A stretch of 64,000 bases of DNA, from positions 11,684,316 to 11,748,315 of the forward strand of contig OW203768.1 of the NCBI GenBank assembly GCA_934045905.1. Reading direction: 5' to 3'. The stretch comes from Leuctra nigra (taxonomy: Eukaryota; Arthropoda; Insecta; Plecoptera; Leuctridae). Position numbers and translations under genes: made by a program. Positions 52,832 to 64,000 of this stretch are shown one piece after another. The notes beneath the pieces are model-generated. The model was not told the DNA's origin, ran no database searches, and saw only the letters and a program-made list of their open reading frames with translations. Position 1 is the first letter of the stretch. Each line of letters begins with the position of its first letter.

Positions 52832-53230
52832 TCCCCATAAAAAACACTTCGTGTAAAAATACCAGCCAAGTCTCTTCTACAAAAAAAATATATGAAATCT
52901 AAAAATTCTGCACTGAAAAGTAATGATATCAAAAAATTTGCCAAGTCAAAACTTTATCTGAAAATCAAAAAATACTTGGCGCATCGTGTATATTAATAGC
53001 TTAGAAGTATAGGCCAGATATAAAATATGCATAATATATAAACACATATAGTATACCTATAATGCCCTAAAAAATCGATGCGCCAAGTATTTTTTGATTT
53101 TCAAATAAAGTTTTGACTTGGCAAATTTTTTGATATCATTACTTTTCAGTGCAGAATTTTTAGATTTCATATATTTTTTTTGTAGAAGAGACTTGGCTGG
53201 TATTTTTACACGAAGTGTTTTTTATGGGGA
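52832..53230. mobile_element. Long-TIR MITE (TCCCCATAAAAAACACT ends), copy 2, with TA duplications
   Basis: TA|TCCCCATAAAAAACACTT at the left and AAGTGTTTTTTATGGGGA|TA at the right. Most of each 170-nt arm pairs with the other, with few mismatches (for example CTTGGCGCATC / GATGCGCCAAG). TA target sites suggest a Tc1/mariner-type relationship. 399 bp, no transposase. Confidence 0.85.
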
Positions 53231-53379
53231 TATCACTCCTTTTTTTAGTTTATTCTAACAACTTGTGACACATATGAAATGAACAATTACTAAATTCTTT
53301 TAAAAAATCATCACCCTTTACAATTTCGTTACCACTAATGAATAGCAGCGTATGGTCCTAAATAATTGCTTTAAATGAT

Positions 53380-54290
53380 CTTTCACGAAGAATAGCAAAG
53401 GTTTTTCATTCCAATCAGTCAACCCAGTTCCGAGATATGGAAACACTTCGGTTTTCAAAATGGCTGCTGAACTTTCTGCAATGCCACATAGAATTTATTT
53501 CTATAAATGATGTGTATCATTTAAAGCTTTCTGAATATGTATTTATTGTATAGGAGGGAATTATAATAATTTATACATTTGAATGACGTCATTTCCGGTC
53601 TCATAAATAGGAAAATTCTATTTGTACTGTTCATATTCCATAGAGATGGCCATCCGAATCGTTTGGCGCTAGTTTCATACCGATTTGTCTACCAGTTTTT
53701 GAGATATGACGTTACTTCCGGTTTAAAAATGGCGGCTGAAATCTCTGACCCCTTGAAGTATATTTGAAACATGATTATAATTTTATAAGCTGTCTCAAAT
53801 AGTATATTTATTGCATCAAAATAAAAAATTTTGAGATTATTAAAATGTGTGACGTCATTTCCGGTTTAGGTATGAGAAACTGCAAATATTATTGATGATA
53901 ATACATAAAGTTGACCGTCTAAATTGTTTTGCGCTGGTTTCGTTGAAATCTATTTAGCCGTTATTGAGATATGATGTCACTTCCGGTTTCAAAATGGCGG
54001 CTTCCGGTTGGTTTTATAACAAGTCACATGAGACGTCAAAAGTACATACGTTACATAAATATCAAAATAATCGGATCAATCTTTGTTGCCAAAAAGCCAA
54101 TCGATGTATTTCAAATTTCATTACGTCATTTCCGGTTTCTTTAACATAATGTTTAGCCTTTTGCTACTTATAATGCATATAGATGACCGTCTAAATCGTT
54201 TGGCGCAATTTTCGTTCCAATCGGTCCAGCCGTTGACGAGATATGACGTCACTTCCGGTTTCAAAATGGCGGCACAAAAAAAATTATGGG
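53380..54290 (+). repeat. Four-unit tandem repeat (265-272 bp) carrying CRE/ETS/YY1-like motifs
   Basis: GAGATATG recurs at 53432, 53701, 53966 and 54238. Units contain a GACGTCAYTTCCGGTTT block twice and, in three units, AAAATGGCGGC; the first unit is the most diverged (AAAATGGCTGC). Other shared words are GACCGTCTAAATCGTTTGGC and GGTCCAGCCGTT. Non-coding. Confidence 0.85.
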
Positions 54291-54409
54291 GTGAAGGTTA
54301 AATCAGACGCCAAAAGTGCACACGTGGTAAAAATGTGGGATCAATCGGTTTAGCCGTTTAGGCTGTGGCCTGTTTACCGGATTTGAATTCTAGGAGACTA
54401 CTACTACTG

Positions 54410-54440
54410 AGATTATTATTATTATTATTATTATTATTAT
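54410..54440. repeat. (ATT)n microsatellite
   Basis: About nine ATT triplets directly after the tandem array. Confidence 0.9.
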
Positions 54441-54864
54441 GAAAACCGCCCTAAAACACTGTTTTCACGGCCCTCTAGCGCGCAAAGGGCGTAACCTATT
54501 GTTCCCAAATTTGGTATATGTTGTAGGGTGGGCCATAGCTCGAAATTAAGATATATCGCAACAAAGTGAGATTTTCCAATTTTAAGATCCAGTAGGCCGA
54601 AAATGCCACTTTGATGCTTACAGTAAAAGTGGGTTTGCTCCAGCCTTTTTAAATGAGTGTGTGCGCGCGCCGTACGACTTGGCTGGCGTGGAGCGACCGC
54701 TCCACTAGATTTTGTGTATACCAAAAAAGTATATTGGGCAAAAGTATAGACTTAATTTAAAATTTAAATTTTCAGAGAAAATTCAACTCATTTCAGAGTT
54801 GAAACAACTCTGGGAAACACTAAAATAAATGAGATTCTGCGGGCTGGATGGAAATCTTCCAGAG

Positions 54865-54945
54865 GAGTCAGGATGATAAGGACTCCTTAGGACTTGAACT
54901 TGCCGGGCTAGAGTTCTACCAACTGAGCTACCCGGTCAGAAATTA
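54865..54945 (-). mobile_element. tRNA-derived SINE head
   Basis: The minus strand reads GACCGGGTAGCTCAGTTGGT + AGAACTCTAGCCCGGC then AGTTCAAGTCC. The A-box (TAGCTCAGTTGG) and B-box are nearly perfect, but no acceptor stem forms with the following sequence. Downstream (54790-54865) may be the SINE body. Confidence 0.6.
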
Positions 54946-54949
54946 GACA

Positions 54950-55915
54950 CATCACGCTGGTGTTTGAAATCCTAATTTATTTAGATTAAATTTAATCTAC
55001 CTAACAGTTCAATATCTAAGTAACTGCTTTAGCAACACATTTTCTACTGAATAAACCTACTTTCTGCACAAACGTAGCTTTAATCTCAATATTTCATTTG
55101 TTTCTCCTGACGAAGCCCACAGAAGAAGTTTGTCAATCATTCTAAAAAAGTAGTTGTTTCAATAAACAATATCCAAACTTCTTATCTTGAAAGCAATAAA
55201 ACCCTATACACATTTTCCTGAAAAAAATATTGCATGACGATCTTGCCTCATAATTTTCTTTACATTCTCTCTCAATAAAAAAAATATGAAAGAAATATAT
55301 GTCTATCAGCGTTGACAAGACACTTTCTAGTAAACTTTGAAAGTTGAAAGCAACATTTTAAAAGTTACTTCAACTTTCATTTGAAGAGAAGCAGAAGGAA
55401 TATAAAATATTTAAAAACAACATTAACATGAGCTCGTGAAATATGAGAGTATATACAAGTCGATACAGCAAGGAAAAGTTACGCGACAACATGAAATTCA
55501 CATTTTCCGATCCTAAAAAAACCTACATCACAAAATGAACTTTTACTCGTCACTGCTGACTCCACTCCTGTTTAAAAAGAAATTAAAATTAAAACTAAAC
55601 ACTAATCTTTTGAGGATTTAGTTATTAATTAAGAAGAGATTGGATGTGTTCATTATTTAATTAAAGGCCGGCTTGTCATCCGACTAATTTTTAATCCATG
55701 TATAAATTACTCGGTGATACTTAAAAACTTTGTATGTAATCTCCCGGTTTACTTTCTGTACAGCGTCCTCGTAATTTCCTTCCCTGGCAACTTTAGGTCG
55801 TAACGCTGTACTTTGCTTCATTTTCCATAGTGCACAGTCTGCTGCCAACAGCCATTAACATGGGAGTTTAGAAACACTATGTTAAATAGGCAGATAGTTT
55901 GGTCTATAGTGAGTT
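54950..55915. other. AT-rich non-coding stretch
   Basis: Nothing recognisable. Confidence 0.4.
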
Positions 55916-55919
55916 TATA

Positions 55920-56036
55920 GTACGAGAGAAAGGGATATAATCTACATAAAAGGTTCCATTTATTCGTTTTAGTATATAGCTTTTAAGTTGATAAAATATT
56001 GTTTTTATCTGGATTGTATTCCCCTTTTCTAGTACT
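55920..56036. mobile_element. Abundant MITE family, short copy with complete ends
   Basis: Left GTACGAGAGAAAGGGATATA + ATCTACATAAAAGGTTCC; right CTGGATTGTATTCCCCTTTT + CTAGTAC. This copy shows how far the terminal inverted repeat extends (about 35 nt). Confidence 0.6.
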
Positions 56037-56223
56037 GATCAGATAATTCTAAGCGCACAAAAAGAAAGAACGCTGACAGAAGTGGGTCAACCTACCCAAA
56101 AAACTAAAATTCTTCTTATTTCAGCTGAACTTTTTCACATTCTGAATGATGTCACCAACCAACAAATTCTCTGGTGGAAGGTCGAAGAAAATGTCTGAAT
56201 GGTTGTAGTTACGTTCATAATGA

Positions 56224-56247
56224 GGGGGGGGGGGGGGGGGGGGGGGG
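56224..56247. repeat. Poly(G), 24 nt
   Basis: Homopolymer tract followed by TGAGGGGGC. Confidence 0.9.
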
Positions 56248-56259
56248 TGAGGGGGCAAC

Positions 56260-57330
56260 CTCCAAACTGTGTAATTTATACAACGGAAATTAACAGATAG
56301 AGCTTAAAAAACGCTTTAAAATTAAAATAGCCAACTTTTCACTAAAAAAAATTATAAAAAAATTAATATCTTGTAAAATAGGGGTTTGACGAAAATTTTA
56401 CCAAAATACATGGTTGAATTATCCAGTTCACAATCATTGCGTAAGCTCCTACGTATAAGCAAAGTTTATAACTTGAAGTTCCGGAGAAAAATTAGAAAAC
56501 GAGTGCTATAATCCAGAAAGTCCTCCCCCAAGCCCCAATGATTGCGCTGAAAGATAAAAATGAGGTAGAGCAAACTCCCTCCTTCCCCGTATACTTGGGA
56601 CTACGTGGCCTGGATTGCTGTCATTAATTCCCTTCCTACGGGATATAACAGGGATTAGAAGGAGTGAGGCACATGGATGATATAAAACAATGACGTTAGC
56701 TCATTAGTGACGTTAATCGTTATTTGATTGCCTCTCGGGACTCATTCTGCTGAACAGATAGTAATTAGGAAGGGTCGTATAATGTACTAGATGATGGCAG
56801 GGTCTGCTGATAATTATGAGAAGTTACGTAATTATTTCAAAAACAATGGAGCCATGATTCAATAATATCCCCATACGAGCTGAATCACACTACACTGATC
56901 AAGACGAAATTCTACAATAATTTTATTGGATTTTCTCATTTTATTATTTATTACGTTATTGAATTACTGTTCACTTAGATATTCTATGGCCATGTACTCA
57001 CATATAACATTTACAGATTGAGATGTGATTTTTGTGATCGATCTAGGTATACGTTATTTTATTCGTCACCTTTATACTTTTTATATTTTAAAATTGACAT
57101 TTCAAACAGTTACAAACAGCATTGAAGGCATAGGTATAAATTTTTGATATTCTTAAACTTTTATGAATTTACGATAAAGTTGATTAGATAACATGATAAG
57201 ATCAATCAAAACTACAATATCTGTATTAAAAATAATCAATTTTACTTTTATGGTCTTTTTGAACATTATTAGTCTGGTGTAAAAATTCAGTAGAGCTCAA
57301 TCTTCAAAGTAAAAATCTTTTTCCCATGGA
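56260..57330. other. Non-coding stretch
   Basis: Nothing recognisable. Confidence 0.4.
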
Positions 57331-57338
57331 ATCCTCCT

Positions 57339-57362
57339 CCCCCCCCCCCCCCCCCCCCCCCC
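57339..57362. repeat. Poly(C), 24 nt
   Basis: Homopolymer tract next to the GC-rich segment. Confidence 0.9.
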
Positions 57363-57589
57363 TCCTCGCCAAACAGTCATCTTTATTTTCAAGAATAAAA
57401 TGTAAAATGTCAGACAAATAGCTACCGTCTTCACTGTACCAATCCGTTGTCTCCTTTATCCGCCCATGATCTGTCTTCTGCAACCCTGAACCTGACAATG
57501 ACGCTCAATTCCCGCCAACAGACTGGTCCATTGCAGCCAGCTATGGTCATCCCGATCCCACCGGCCTTCTACCTGTTCCACCTGTGTCC

Positions 57590-57755
57590 ACCTGCTCGCG
57601 GACACCCGCGCGGCAGTGTTGCAGTCGGGCACGAGCGGGGGTGCGCCAGGTTCAACTCTTGTTGCGGCGACGTGGCACGTGCTCGCGGACATCCGTGCGC
57701 CAGTGTTGTAGGCAGTCACGACCGAGGGTGCACCAGATGCAGCAACTTGTAACGA
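57590..57755 (+). repeat. GC-rich tandem duplication, 87-bp period
   Basis: GCTCGCGGAC occurs at 57594 and 57681, each followed by CACCCGCGCGGCAGTGTTG / CATCCGTGCGCCAGTGTTG and GTGCGCCAGGTTCAAC / GTGCACCAGATGCAGC. The period is a multiple of three, so the plus-strand open frame (57447-57752) repeats ARGHP..SV..H.RGC; no known domain. The first unit has a B-box-like GGTTCAAC. Confidence 0.65.
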
Positions 57756-58019
57756 CTTTTTATTGGAACGTTTTCAAATGTTTGAATTTTATAGTTTTGT
57801 TTGGGTTAACTTTTTAGATATTATTCACATAGAAAGCTACAATTGCTTAAATATTGTGTTCTCATTACATAGATCATAGATATAGTTAGGTAATAGGTAC
57901 CTCATTATACTTTGATAGCAGTTATTAACAAATTTAAAATCTTGGAAAGACCAAAAATAAAACTGCCAGGCGACTTTCAAAAGTAAACTCGTACAACAGT
58001 CTTAATTCAAAATTGTTCT

Positions 58020-58135
58020 ACTTTAAATGATTATGAAGATTATTGGGAGATTATGAGTATGAAGAAGTGGTAGTGTGGGAACCAAGCGGTCGTGGCTTAT
58101 TAGTAGGGAACCTTCCCAACATTTGTCTCTCGAAT
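58020..58135 (-). mobile_element. SINE fragment, ATC-tailed family
   Basis: Minus strand: GAGAGACAAATGTTGGGAAG + GTTCCCTACTAATAAGCCAC + GACCGC, then an AT/C-rich tail (ATAATCTCCCAATAATCTTC). Closest to the 33.4 kb copy. Confidence 0.5.
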
Positions 58136-58253
58136 ATGATACAAAATTCAAACCAACTCTAACCAACCAACTTGGAAATTTGAAACAGCCAGCAGACAAA
58201 GCAAAAACACCAAGGAGGGTTGTCTCCCAAATCTCTCGTGCATCATCTGGCAT

Positions 58254-58264
58254 CCCCCCCCCCC
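58254..58264. repeat. Poly(C), 11 nt
   Basis: Short homopolymer. Confidence 0.8.
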
Positions 58265-58519
58265 TGGGTTGTAAGTATCGTGTTCTGGGTCTTCTAATTT
58301 CACCCATCCTCCCGCGGTCCTCCGCATTCGCACCTGTCGTGAAATCTCAGCCAGCGTCTCTCCAACCACAACAACCACGAGAACAGATGAGCTGGCTGCA
58401 CGCGCAAGAGGGGCGTTTCAGTAGCGGCTTCACAATGTATCTACATAAATATAGACTAGAATAGCCTTGAATTAAACGGATATTTTTTTGATCAAGATGA
58501 AATCTTTCAGCTTGGCAAT

Positions 58520-58600
58520 TTTCATTGATAAAAACATGCCCGAAGGATCTGGGTTTGAATCCCTGTTGGGGTGTGCGTTTATTTCGCATTCTCCTCAAAG
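58520..58600 (+). mobile_element. SINE-like fragment with B-box
   Basis: CTGGGTTTGAATCCCTG (58549-58565) fits the B-box; no A-box is recognisable upstream. Confidence 0.35.
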
Positions 58601-59081
58601 AACAAAAGAATATTCCACATGTGATGATACATTCTACATCACAGGAAAACTACAAAAATATGAAGCATAGGATTAAGACATGGAAAATATACAGGATTTG
58701 TAGCAGAGCGAAATTTGTAAATACACTACAAGCAAACATGTAAAACAAAATTAATTAGTAAATGGAAAATGACAGGGATAACAATGTATAATATAAGTAA
58801 ATGTAAATGTAACGTTCAGTTTCAATAGACTTGATAAAACAGCAATTGCTTGATCATTAGTCCCTCATTTTACAGTTTCTAACAATATTTAAATGTAAAA
58901 GTAGTCATTTTAGAGCCCTCAATTCGTTGTTGAAGTGTCAACAATCCAAAATACCCCTCCAGAATGGATCGTATTTTCTGTGCTATCTTCGCTCTTCACG
59001 AAATTTCAGTTTCACCTTGTCTGCAGATTAATTTTGTAAGTACTCCACCCCCTCCCCGCCATCACACCAGCCCACAACCCA

Positions 59082-59187
59082 GGGCCCTGATTCTATAACT
59101 CCATTGCGACCGCTTAGCAATTATTTCAATGTTAATCCTTATGGAAGAAATTGCTAAGTGGTCGCAATGGAGTTATAGAATCCCACC
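59082..59187 (+). repeat. Foldback element A (variable-arm family)
   Basis: 34-nt arms 59089-59122 and 59149-59182 pair with one mismatch (GATTCTATAACTCCATTGCG + ACCGCTTAGCAATT). Outer GGGCCCT at 59082. The loop has CAATGTTAATCCTTATGG, shared with element B and close to C and D. Confidence 0.85.
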
Positions 59188-59189
59188 TC

Positions 59190-61570
59190 AGGCAATAGGC
59201 ACCGAGAGTTCGCCACGAGTGAGAGAAATTAGCAACTTTTGTGGGAAGATCGTCAACTGTTTTATTTCTCATTGGCCGTGACCTAGCAACCGATCAGATG
59301 TCAACAAATGTACTCAAAATATTTCGGAATCAAACTAAGTCGCGCAAATTAATATTGTGATCAGATTCAGTGAAATTGTGAACACTTTATTATTAATATT
59401 TTGTAGGCGAATAAACATTAGATAAACATGTGTAAATTTTAAGAATTGATAATGCGTAATATGTGCAGCAACATAACATATAACTGCAGCGACTTGGACG
59501 CCTTGCCAAAAGGTAAGCTTCCTTCCCACAGATTAGGTGGCTCTGTCTGTACTTTTTACAGTGCCATCTGTTGTCTAAACACGCTGCCTATAATCCTGTA
59601 GCTGGTTGATACTTAAAATGATGTCTATTCTGTTGGCAATGTAGATATCTCCGCCAACAAGGTATGTAGAAGAGCAAGTCACACTGTTTCAAACCCATCA
59701 CGTACTTTAACAACACAGATTATGCAGACAAAACATAACCTCTAATGATAATTACTCGTCAAACTTTCTGCAATATCTTCTTGGATCGAAGTTTACCTCA
59801 CCATATGTCGCTCTGGGATAACGACTGAAAGTTTCACTTCAGGGACGTGTGTTCGTACCCCGAGAAGTTGTGCTGGAACTTTTGATAGAAGACTGACTTG
59901 ATCGGTTGTAATGGCGGGTTTTTAGATGTCCCAGAGCGTTCCTTCCAATTCAGAAGTATGATTTATAACGGTTATTGAGTTTGAACGACATTCGAATGTT
60001 ATTTGAATGTTTGTTGGCAAGTATCACGATGATGTATTTTTATTATTATAATTTAAGAACAATCATTAGTGATTGAATAAAAAAATTTGCACTCCTCAAA
60101 AATGTACTCATTTATTATGAGTTGGTGCTTGACGCATTTTTTTAAGAACTTTGGTGATGATAATGGTACTCTGCACATGGGTAGATCAACCAAAAGTTAT
60201 TTGTGTGAATAGATATCGTTAAAAATTATCTACTTAGCCGTGTTTTTTTTTAAATTTCAAATGGTGCACCGTGAGACCTGGTTGCTAGGTAACAGACCTC
60301 TGCCATCTTGTTTACTTCACTGGTGCACACAGGCAATTTTTCAATAGTTTAATCGTATTTTAAACATAGTTCAGTAAGGTAGATATTAAAAAGAAATACA
60401 GAAATTGTACCAAATAAAATAAGGAAATTTTATCAATGAAGGAAGATATTGATTACATATTATTTATATACTGAAATCATCTGTGCACCAGTGAGATTTT
60501 GGTCAGCCTCTGACATCATATGCAGGCACTCTATAATATCTATTTATGTTATTCAACAATAGGTAATAACCAATTATGTGATTTTTTTAAAGCGGAGCTA
60601 ACTAGTAGATAATTTCTAATGTTGGATGCGAAAGCAATGTTTTATTCCACTTTACCTAAAACTAAAAATTAATTATTTCCCACACAACAATTTATTCAAG
60701 CAAAATGGTAAATCTAACAATTTCAAAACAAGAGAAATCCTTCAAATTCCATGAACTCTCTGAGTAAGTTGGACAATGCCATGTGTTATTTCGCAGCCAT
60801 GCAATTGTCATTTGCACGAAACAAATGCTCATGATTATAAACCGCCGTGGGTCCATGGGACCTTGCCTCGGCCACAGCCACTGATGTTAATAACAATTAG
60901 CAAGATTAATTGCCCGGCGTCTCCTAGAGTGTCCAGCATCTACTGGGCCTGATGAATAGGTGCTATTATTACGTCGCCAGGGGGGACGGTGTTTGGAGGG
61001 TTTGTGGCGTACATGCGTGGAGATGAGCTAAAAGTTGGGTGTTTTAATAAGATTAATTATTTTAATTAAGTTAATTTGGGTTAAAAATAAAAAATATGCC
61101 TATTGCCAAGAGTAAAGGGGAATAGAATCAAAGAAAAAAGTATAATTTTTGGTAAAAAATTAAGTTAGGTACAAGCAAAAAATATCGAACAATTGTGGAC
61201 TTTCCCAACTTCATTCTACTCATCAAATAGACAGGGGAAGGGCGCACGTTTTTATAAATATTTTCTTTAAAATAATGTGTTTTACTTTTTAAATAATGCT
61301 TTTCTATGGGTCAGGAAAAAACTAATGAAATTTCAAAACATCGAACAAATTATAACATAATATAATATAGCAGTGGATAATATAAAAAGGATAAGATATT
61401 TTTAAGATTGGAATTACCGTTTTTTTATAATAATTATGATATTATTCAGATAATTATTTAATGTTTTATTTGAGCATTTACAATGTTTTAGGTACATAAA
61501 TAAACCAACAGACTGACCCAACGTTCACTGGAACTCGGAAAACTGCCGTGCAATTTTCTTCGTCGAGTCC
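59190..61570. other. Non-coding stretch
   Basis: AGTGCCATCTG (59560-59570) resembles an insect CTCF core. TGGTGCACCGTGAG / CTGTGCACCAGTGAG words at 60262-60495 may be ends of a diverged inverted element. 60840-61010 is GC-richer with TTAATAACAATTAG and TTAATTGCCCGG motifs, a possible conserved enhancer. No gene. Confidence 0.35.
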
Positions 61571-64000
61571 ACTTCTACATTTTAGAAGCAATTAACAACT
61601 GGAGAAACTCGTGAGCGGTAAATTTTATTACATTGGTCCAGCAGCCTCCATGTGTCTGCGAGAGTAATCTTCGCCATTGTAACACGCAAGGGCAGGGGGA
61701 GGGAAGGGAGGGGGGTTAGGGGTCGTGCGTGGAACCGGGAATTGTGGGGAAAATATGAATCTGTTGGGAGAAATGAGACGTGAGAATTAATTATCTGGCA
61801 GATAAAAGAGAACCTGACCCATGAAATTTGCAGTGCGTTTTGTAATTTAAATTCATATTTCCGGTTTAACAATAAAATTGGAATGAGTAAAACGTAAATT
61901 TACCAAGAGAGAATAGGAAAGAGAAATAACATACGTTTTGAAAGAAAAATACTATATTCGAAAGTTTAATAACTTGAGAACAGTGTTTAAGAAGTTTAAA
62001 CTTTGTTTGTAAGCTTTACGAAAGTTCTAAATACGTATTTAGAAAGTTTTACAAGTTTAGAAATACGTTTAGAAATTTCATATCTTAAACTACTTTCTTG
62101 AAACTTTTAAAATAACTTTTATCGTTCAAATTTTTAATCTTCCTTTAAACTTTTTTGAAATATTTTCTTAAATTTATACAAATTATGAATTCTCATAAGA
62201 GTAGGTACCTTGACTATGGAATTGATTGATTATAGCAAATTGTCATGCATGCCATAGATTTTAGTAACATTTTAAATGATTCCAATGAAAGAGATATAAA
62301 TTTATGATAGTATAACATCATGAGATAGTACAACACTATCGCTTTGACAGATGTACCATAAAGTATAAGCAATGATGCATAAGGTAACGAATTAAAAAGA
62401 AGGAAGTGCCATGCCTCTGTGTACTCAGCAAATCTGTAGCACCTAGCGCCTTTATATGCCATGGGTGAAGCAAGTCAAATACTCTGTAAGTACACAGGCA
62501 ATCTGAGTTCATGGGCACACAAACATTGAGAGTAATCATTGCTCAACGCAGCAGCAGCGCTATCAGGTCTCTCGCGGTGACTCTGAAGTATTGTGCAATT
62601 TGTTCGCCAGTAATCTTGCAGAGAAAATAGGTGTTAGTTTAGCAGGCTATACGTTTATTTGCATGCTCTTTGTTCGTAGGGAAGATAACTTTCGTATGGA
62701 AGCTTTTACTATAAATCGTTGGAATTAATTAATTACTTTGTGGAAAAGATGGTTGAATGAATGTTCGAGACTATTATTTTACACATACAAAAGTAAAGGC
62801 AAATAACGAAATTGTTAGTTTCTTTCAGTATTTTGCCCCAATATTTTACACTTTTGATTGGATTTTGGGTTTGATGTGTAATTTTTAGACTGTTGAAAAT
62901 AAAGATAAAAAACGGGGTTCTAAACGTACACCTTACTTTCCTAGGGCACTGGAATGGGATTTTAATTATCAGCGTTGTGCTAATTTGTATTGATTTTTAA
63001 AAACATTCCACCACACTTTATACCTGATACAGTAACCTTATTCAACCCTATAAATTGCCCTCTCCCCCCGCATTAAGTGATCTGATATCTTACCACTTCT
63101 CTACCTAAAAAGTTACCGTACAACGTTCCACATTCGTCTCTATTTTGTAAAAATCACAAAACACTGCGGGGCATAATGGGCTGCCTCCAACCACCCCTTT
63201 ATCAAAAAGGATTTTATTTTCTGGACAGCCTCCCCTTTCCATTGATTTCCTTCGTTCCATCATTATATCTTAAATCAAATATTTCTGGACTGATCTCCCC
63301 CTCTCCACCCCCCCCCCCCCTCCCCCCCGGCGGCAAATATCCTTACGGTCCTTTCTTTCATCTCTAACTTGAACTTGCATTTGAAACGTACAGGGGAAGA
63401 AAGCTTTGAGTCCATTTTTGGAAAAAAAAAGTTTAAGGTGCTTGCAGTGATTTTTATGAGCGTTCAGAATATTCCCTCGGAATATTGCTAAAAAGCCTTG
63501 AAAAAAGCAATTGAAATATCGATATGTATGGAAGATCAATACAAGTTTCAACATAAAACTTCGTTTATCTCAGTTTTATCCGAATGTGACTTATAGCGAT
63601 CTTTCCCTGTACCCTTCATTAATGCTTGCCACTGCTGTTATTCGAACAAATAAGCGATACGTGATGAGCCACTTCTGGCAGAAAACTTTTTAGATGCACC
63701 TTTCATTTCGAAGTTCGTGTTTCCATAGGGCAGTGAAAAAGGAGAAACAATTGAAATTTAGATTTAGTTACAATTGTTTACTTTTTCAGCCATAACAAAC
63801 AACTAAAGCAAATTTAATATAATTTATTTATATAAATATCCCCGTGATATCCTCCATTATTCCCCTTATGGCTAGTACCAAAGAATCCTCCAGAGGTCAG
63901 TCGTTCCATATTTTCTCGCAAACGCACACATGTTGTTGATCTGACACTGAACTTATCAAGGTCTATACATAATGCAGTCATACATTCAAGCAGCCTGATT
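61571..64000. other. Non-coding stretch to window end
   Basis: Interrupted poly(C) at 63309-63327. Open frames are short and without domains. A MITE-like word TATTCCCCTTATGGCTAGTA lies near 63860. Nothing else recognised. Confidence 0.4.

Noticed and set aside
54865..54945. Functional tRNA gene
   Set aside because: A- and B-boxes are good but no acceptor stem or complete cloverleaf forms; SINE head.

Overview
This is eukaryotic, almost certainly arthropod (insect-like) nuclear DNA: AT-rich, one recognisable protein-coding gene with a GT-AG intron in 64 kb, many short inverted-repeat transposons (MITEs), tRNA-like SINE fragments, simple repeats and a 200-N assembly gap. The arthropod assignment rests on an Inr+MTE+DPE core promoter at the right spacing and on the gene being split by an intron, whereas vertebrate ARL4 coding regions lie in one exon. 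I cannot name the species; a hemipteran is possible but unproven.

The only gene I can support is Arl4, an ARF-like small GTPase on the + strand. Its parts are: a predicted TSS near 15861, two minimal upstream ORFs, coding exon 1 (16670-16846), an intron of about 2.2 kb (16847-19038), coding exon 2 (19039-19485) and a poly(A) signal at 19658-19663. The product is 207 aa from the first ATG, or 203 aa from a second ATG with the better translation context and a better N-myristoylation site.

Everything else looks non-coding. 1-15 kb: MITEs, a hAT-like GGAAC-rich element, long poly(C/G) tracts and a nested insertion. 15.1-15.6 kb: a five-unit tandem array built from the end of a MITE, just upstream of the Arl4 promoter. 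20-32 kb: more MITEs, including two abutting elements inside an older one, a 370-bp near-perfect palindrome, and a cluster of short foldback elements whose ends and loops are shared but whose arms differ. 32-34 kb: (GA)n, and a (GAT)n that reads as the tail of a SINE. 34.6 kb: a small GC-rich patch with NRF1/ETS-like sites. 36-48 kb: MITEs and a second tandem array. 48.1-48.3 kb: assembly gap. 48.9-49.5 kb: recent minisatellite. 52.8-54.3 kb: a 399-bp MITE with TA duplications, then a four-unit array carrying CRE/ETS/YY1-like composite motifs. 55-64 kb: GC-rich duplicated segment, SINE and foldback fragments, otherwise nothing recognisable.

The strongest candidates for something not yet described are the foldback family with conserved ends and core but interchangeable self-complementary arms (30.6, 30.8, 31.1 and 59.1 kb), and the most abundant MITE family, whose terminus has twice seeded tandem arrays.
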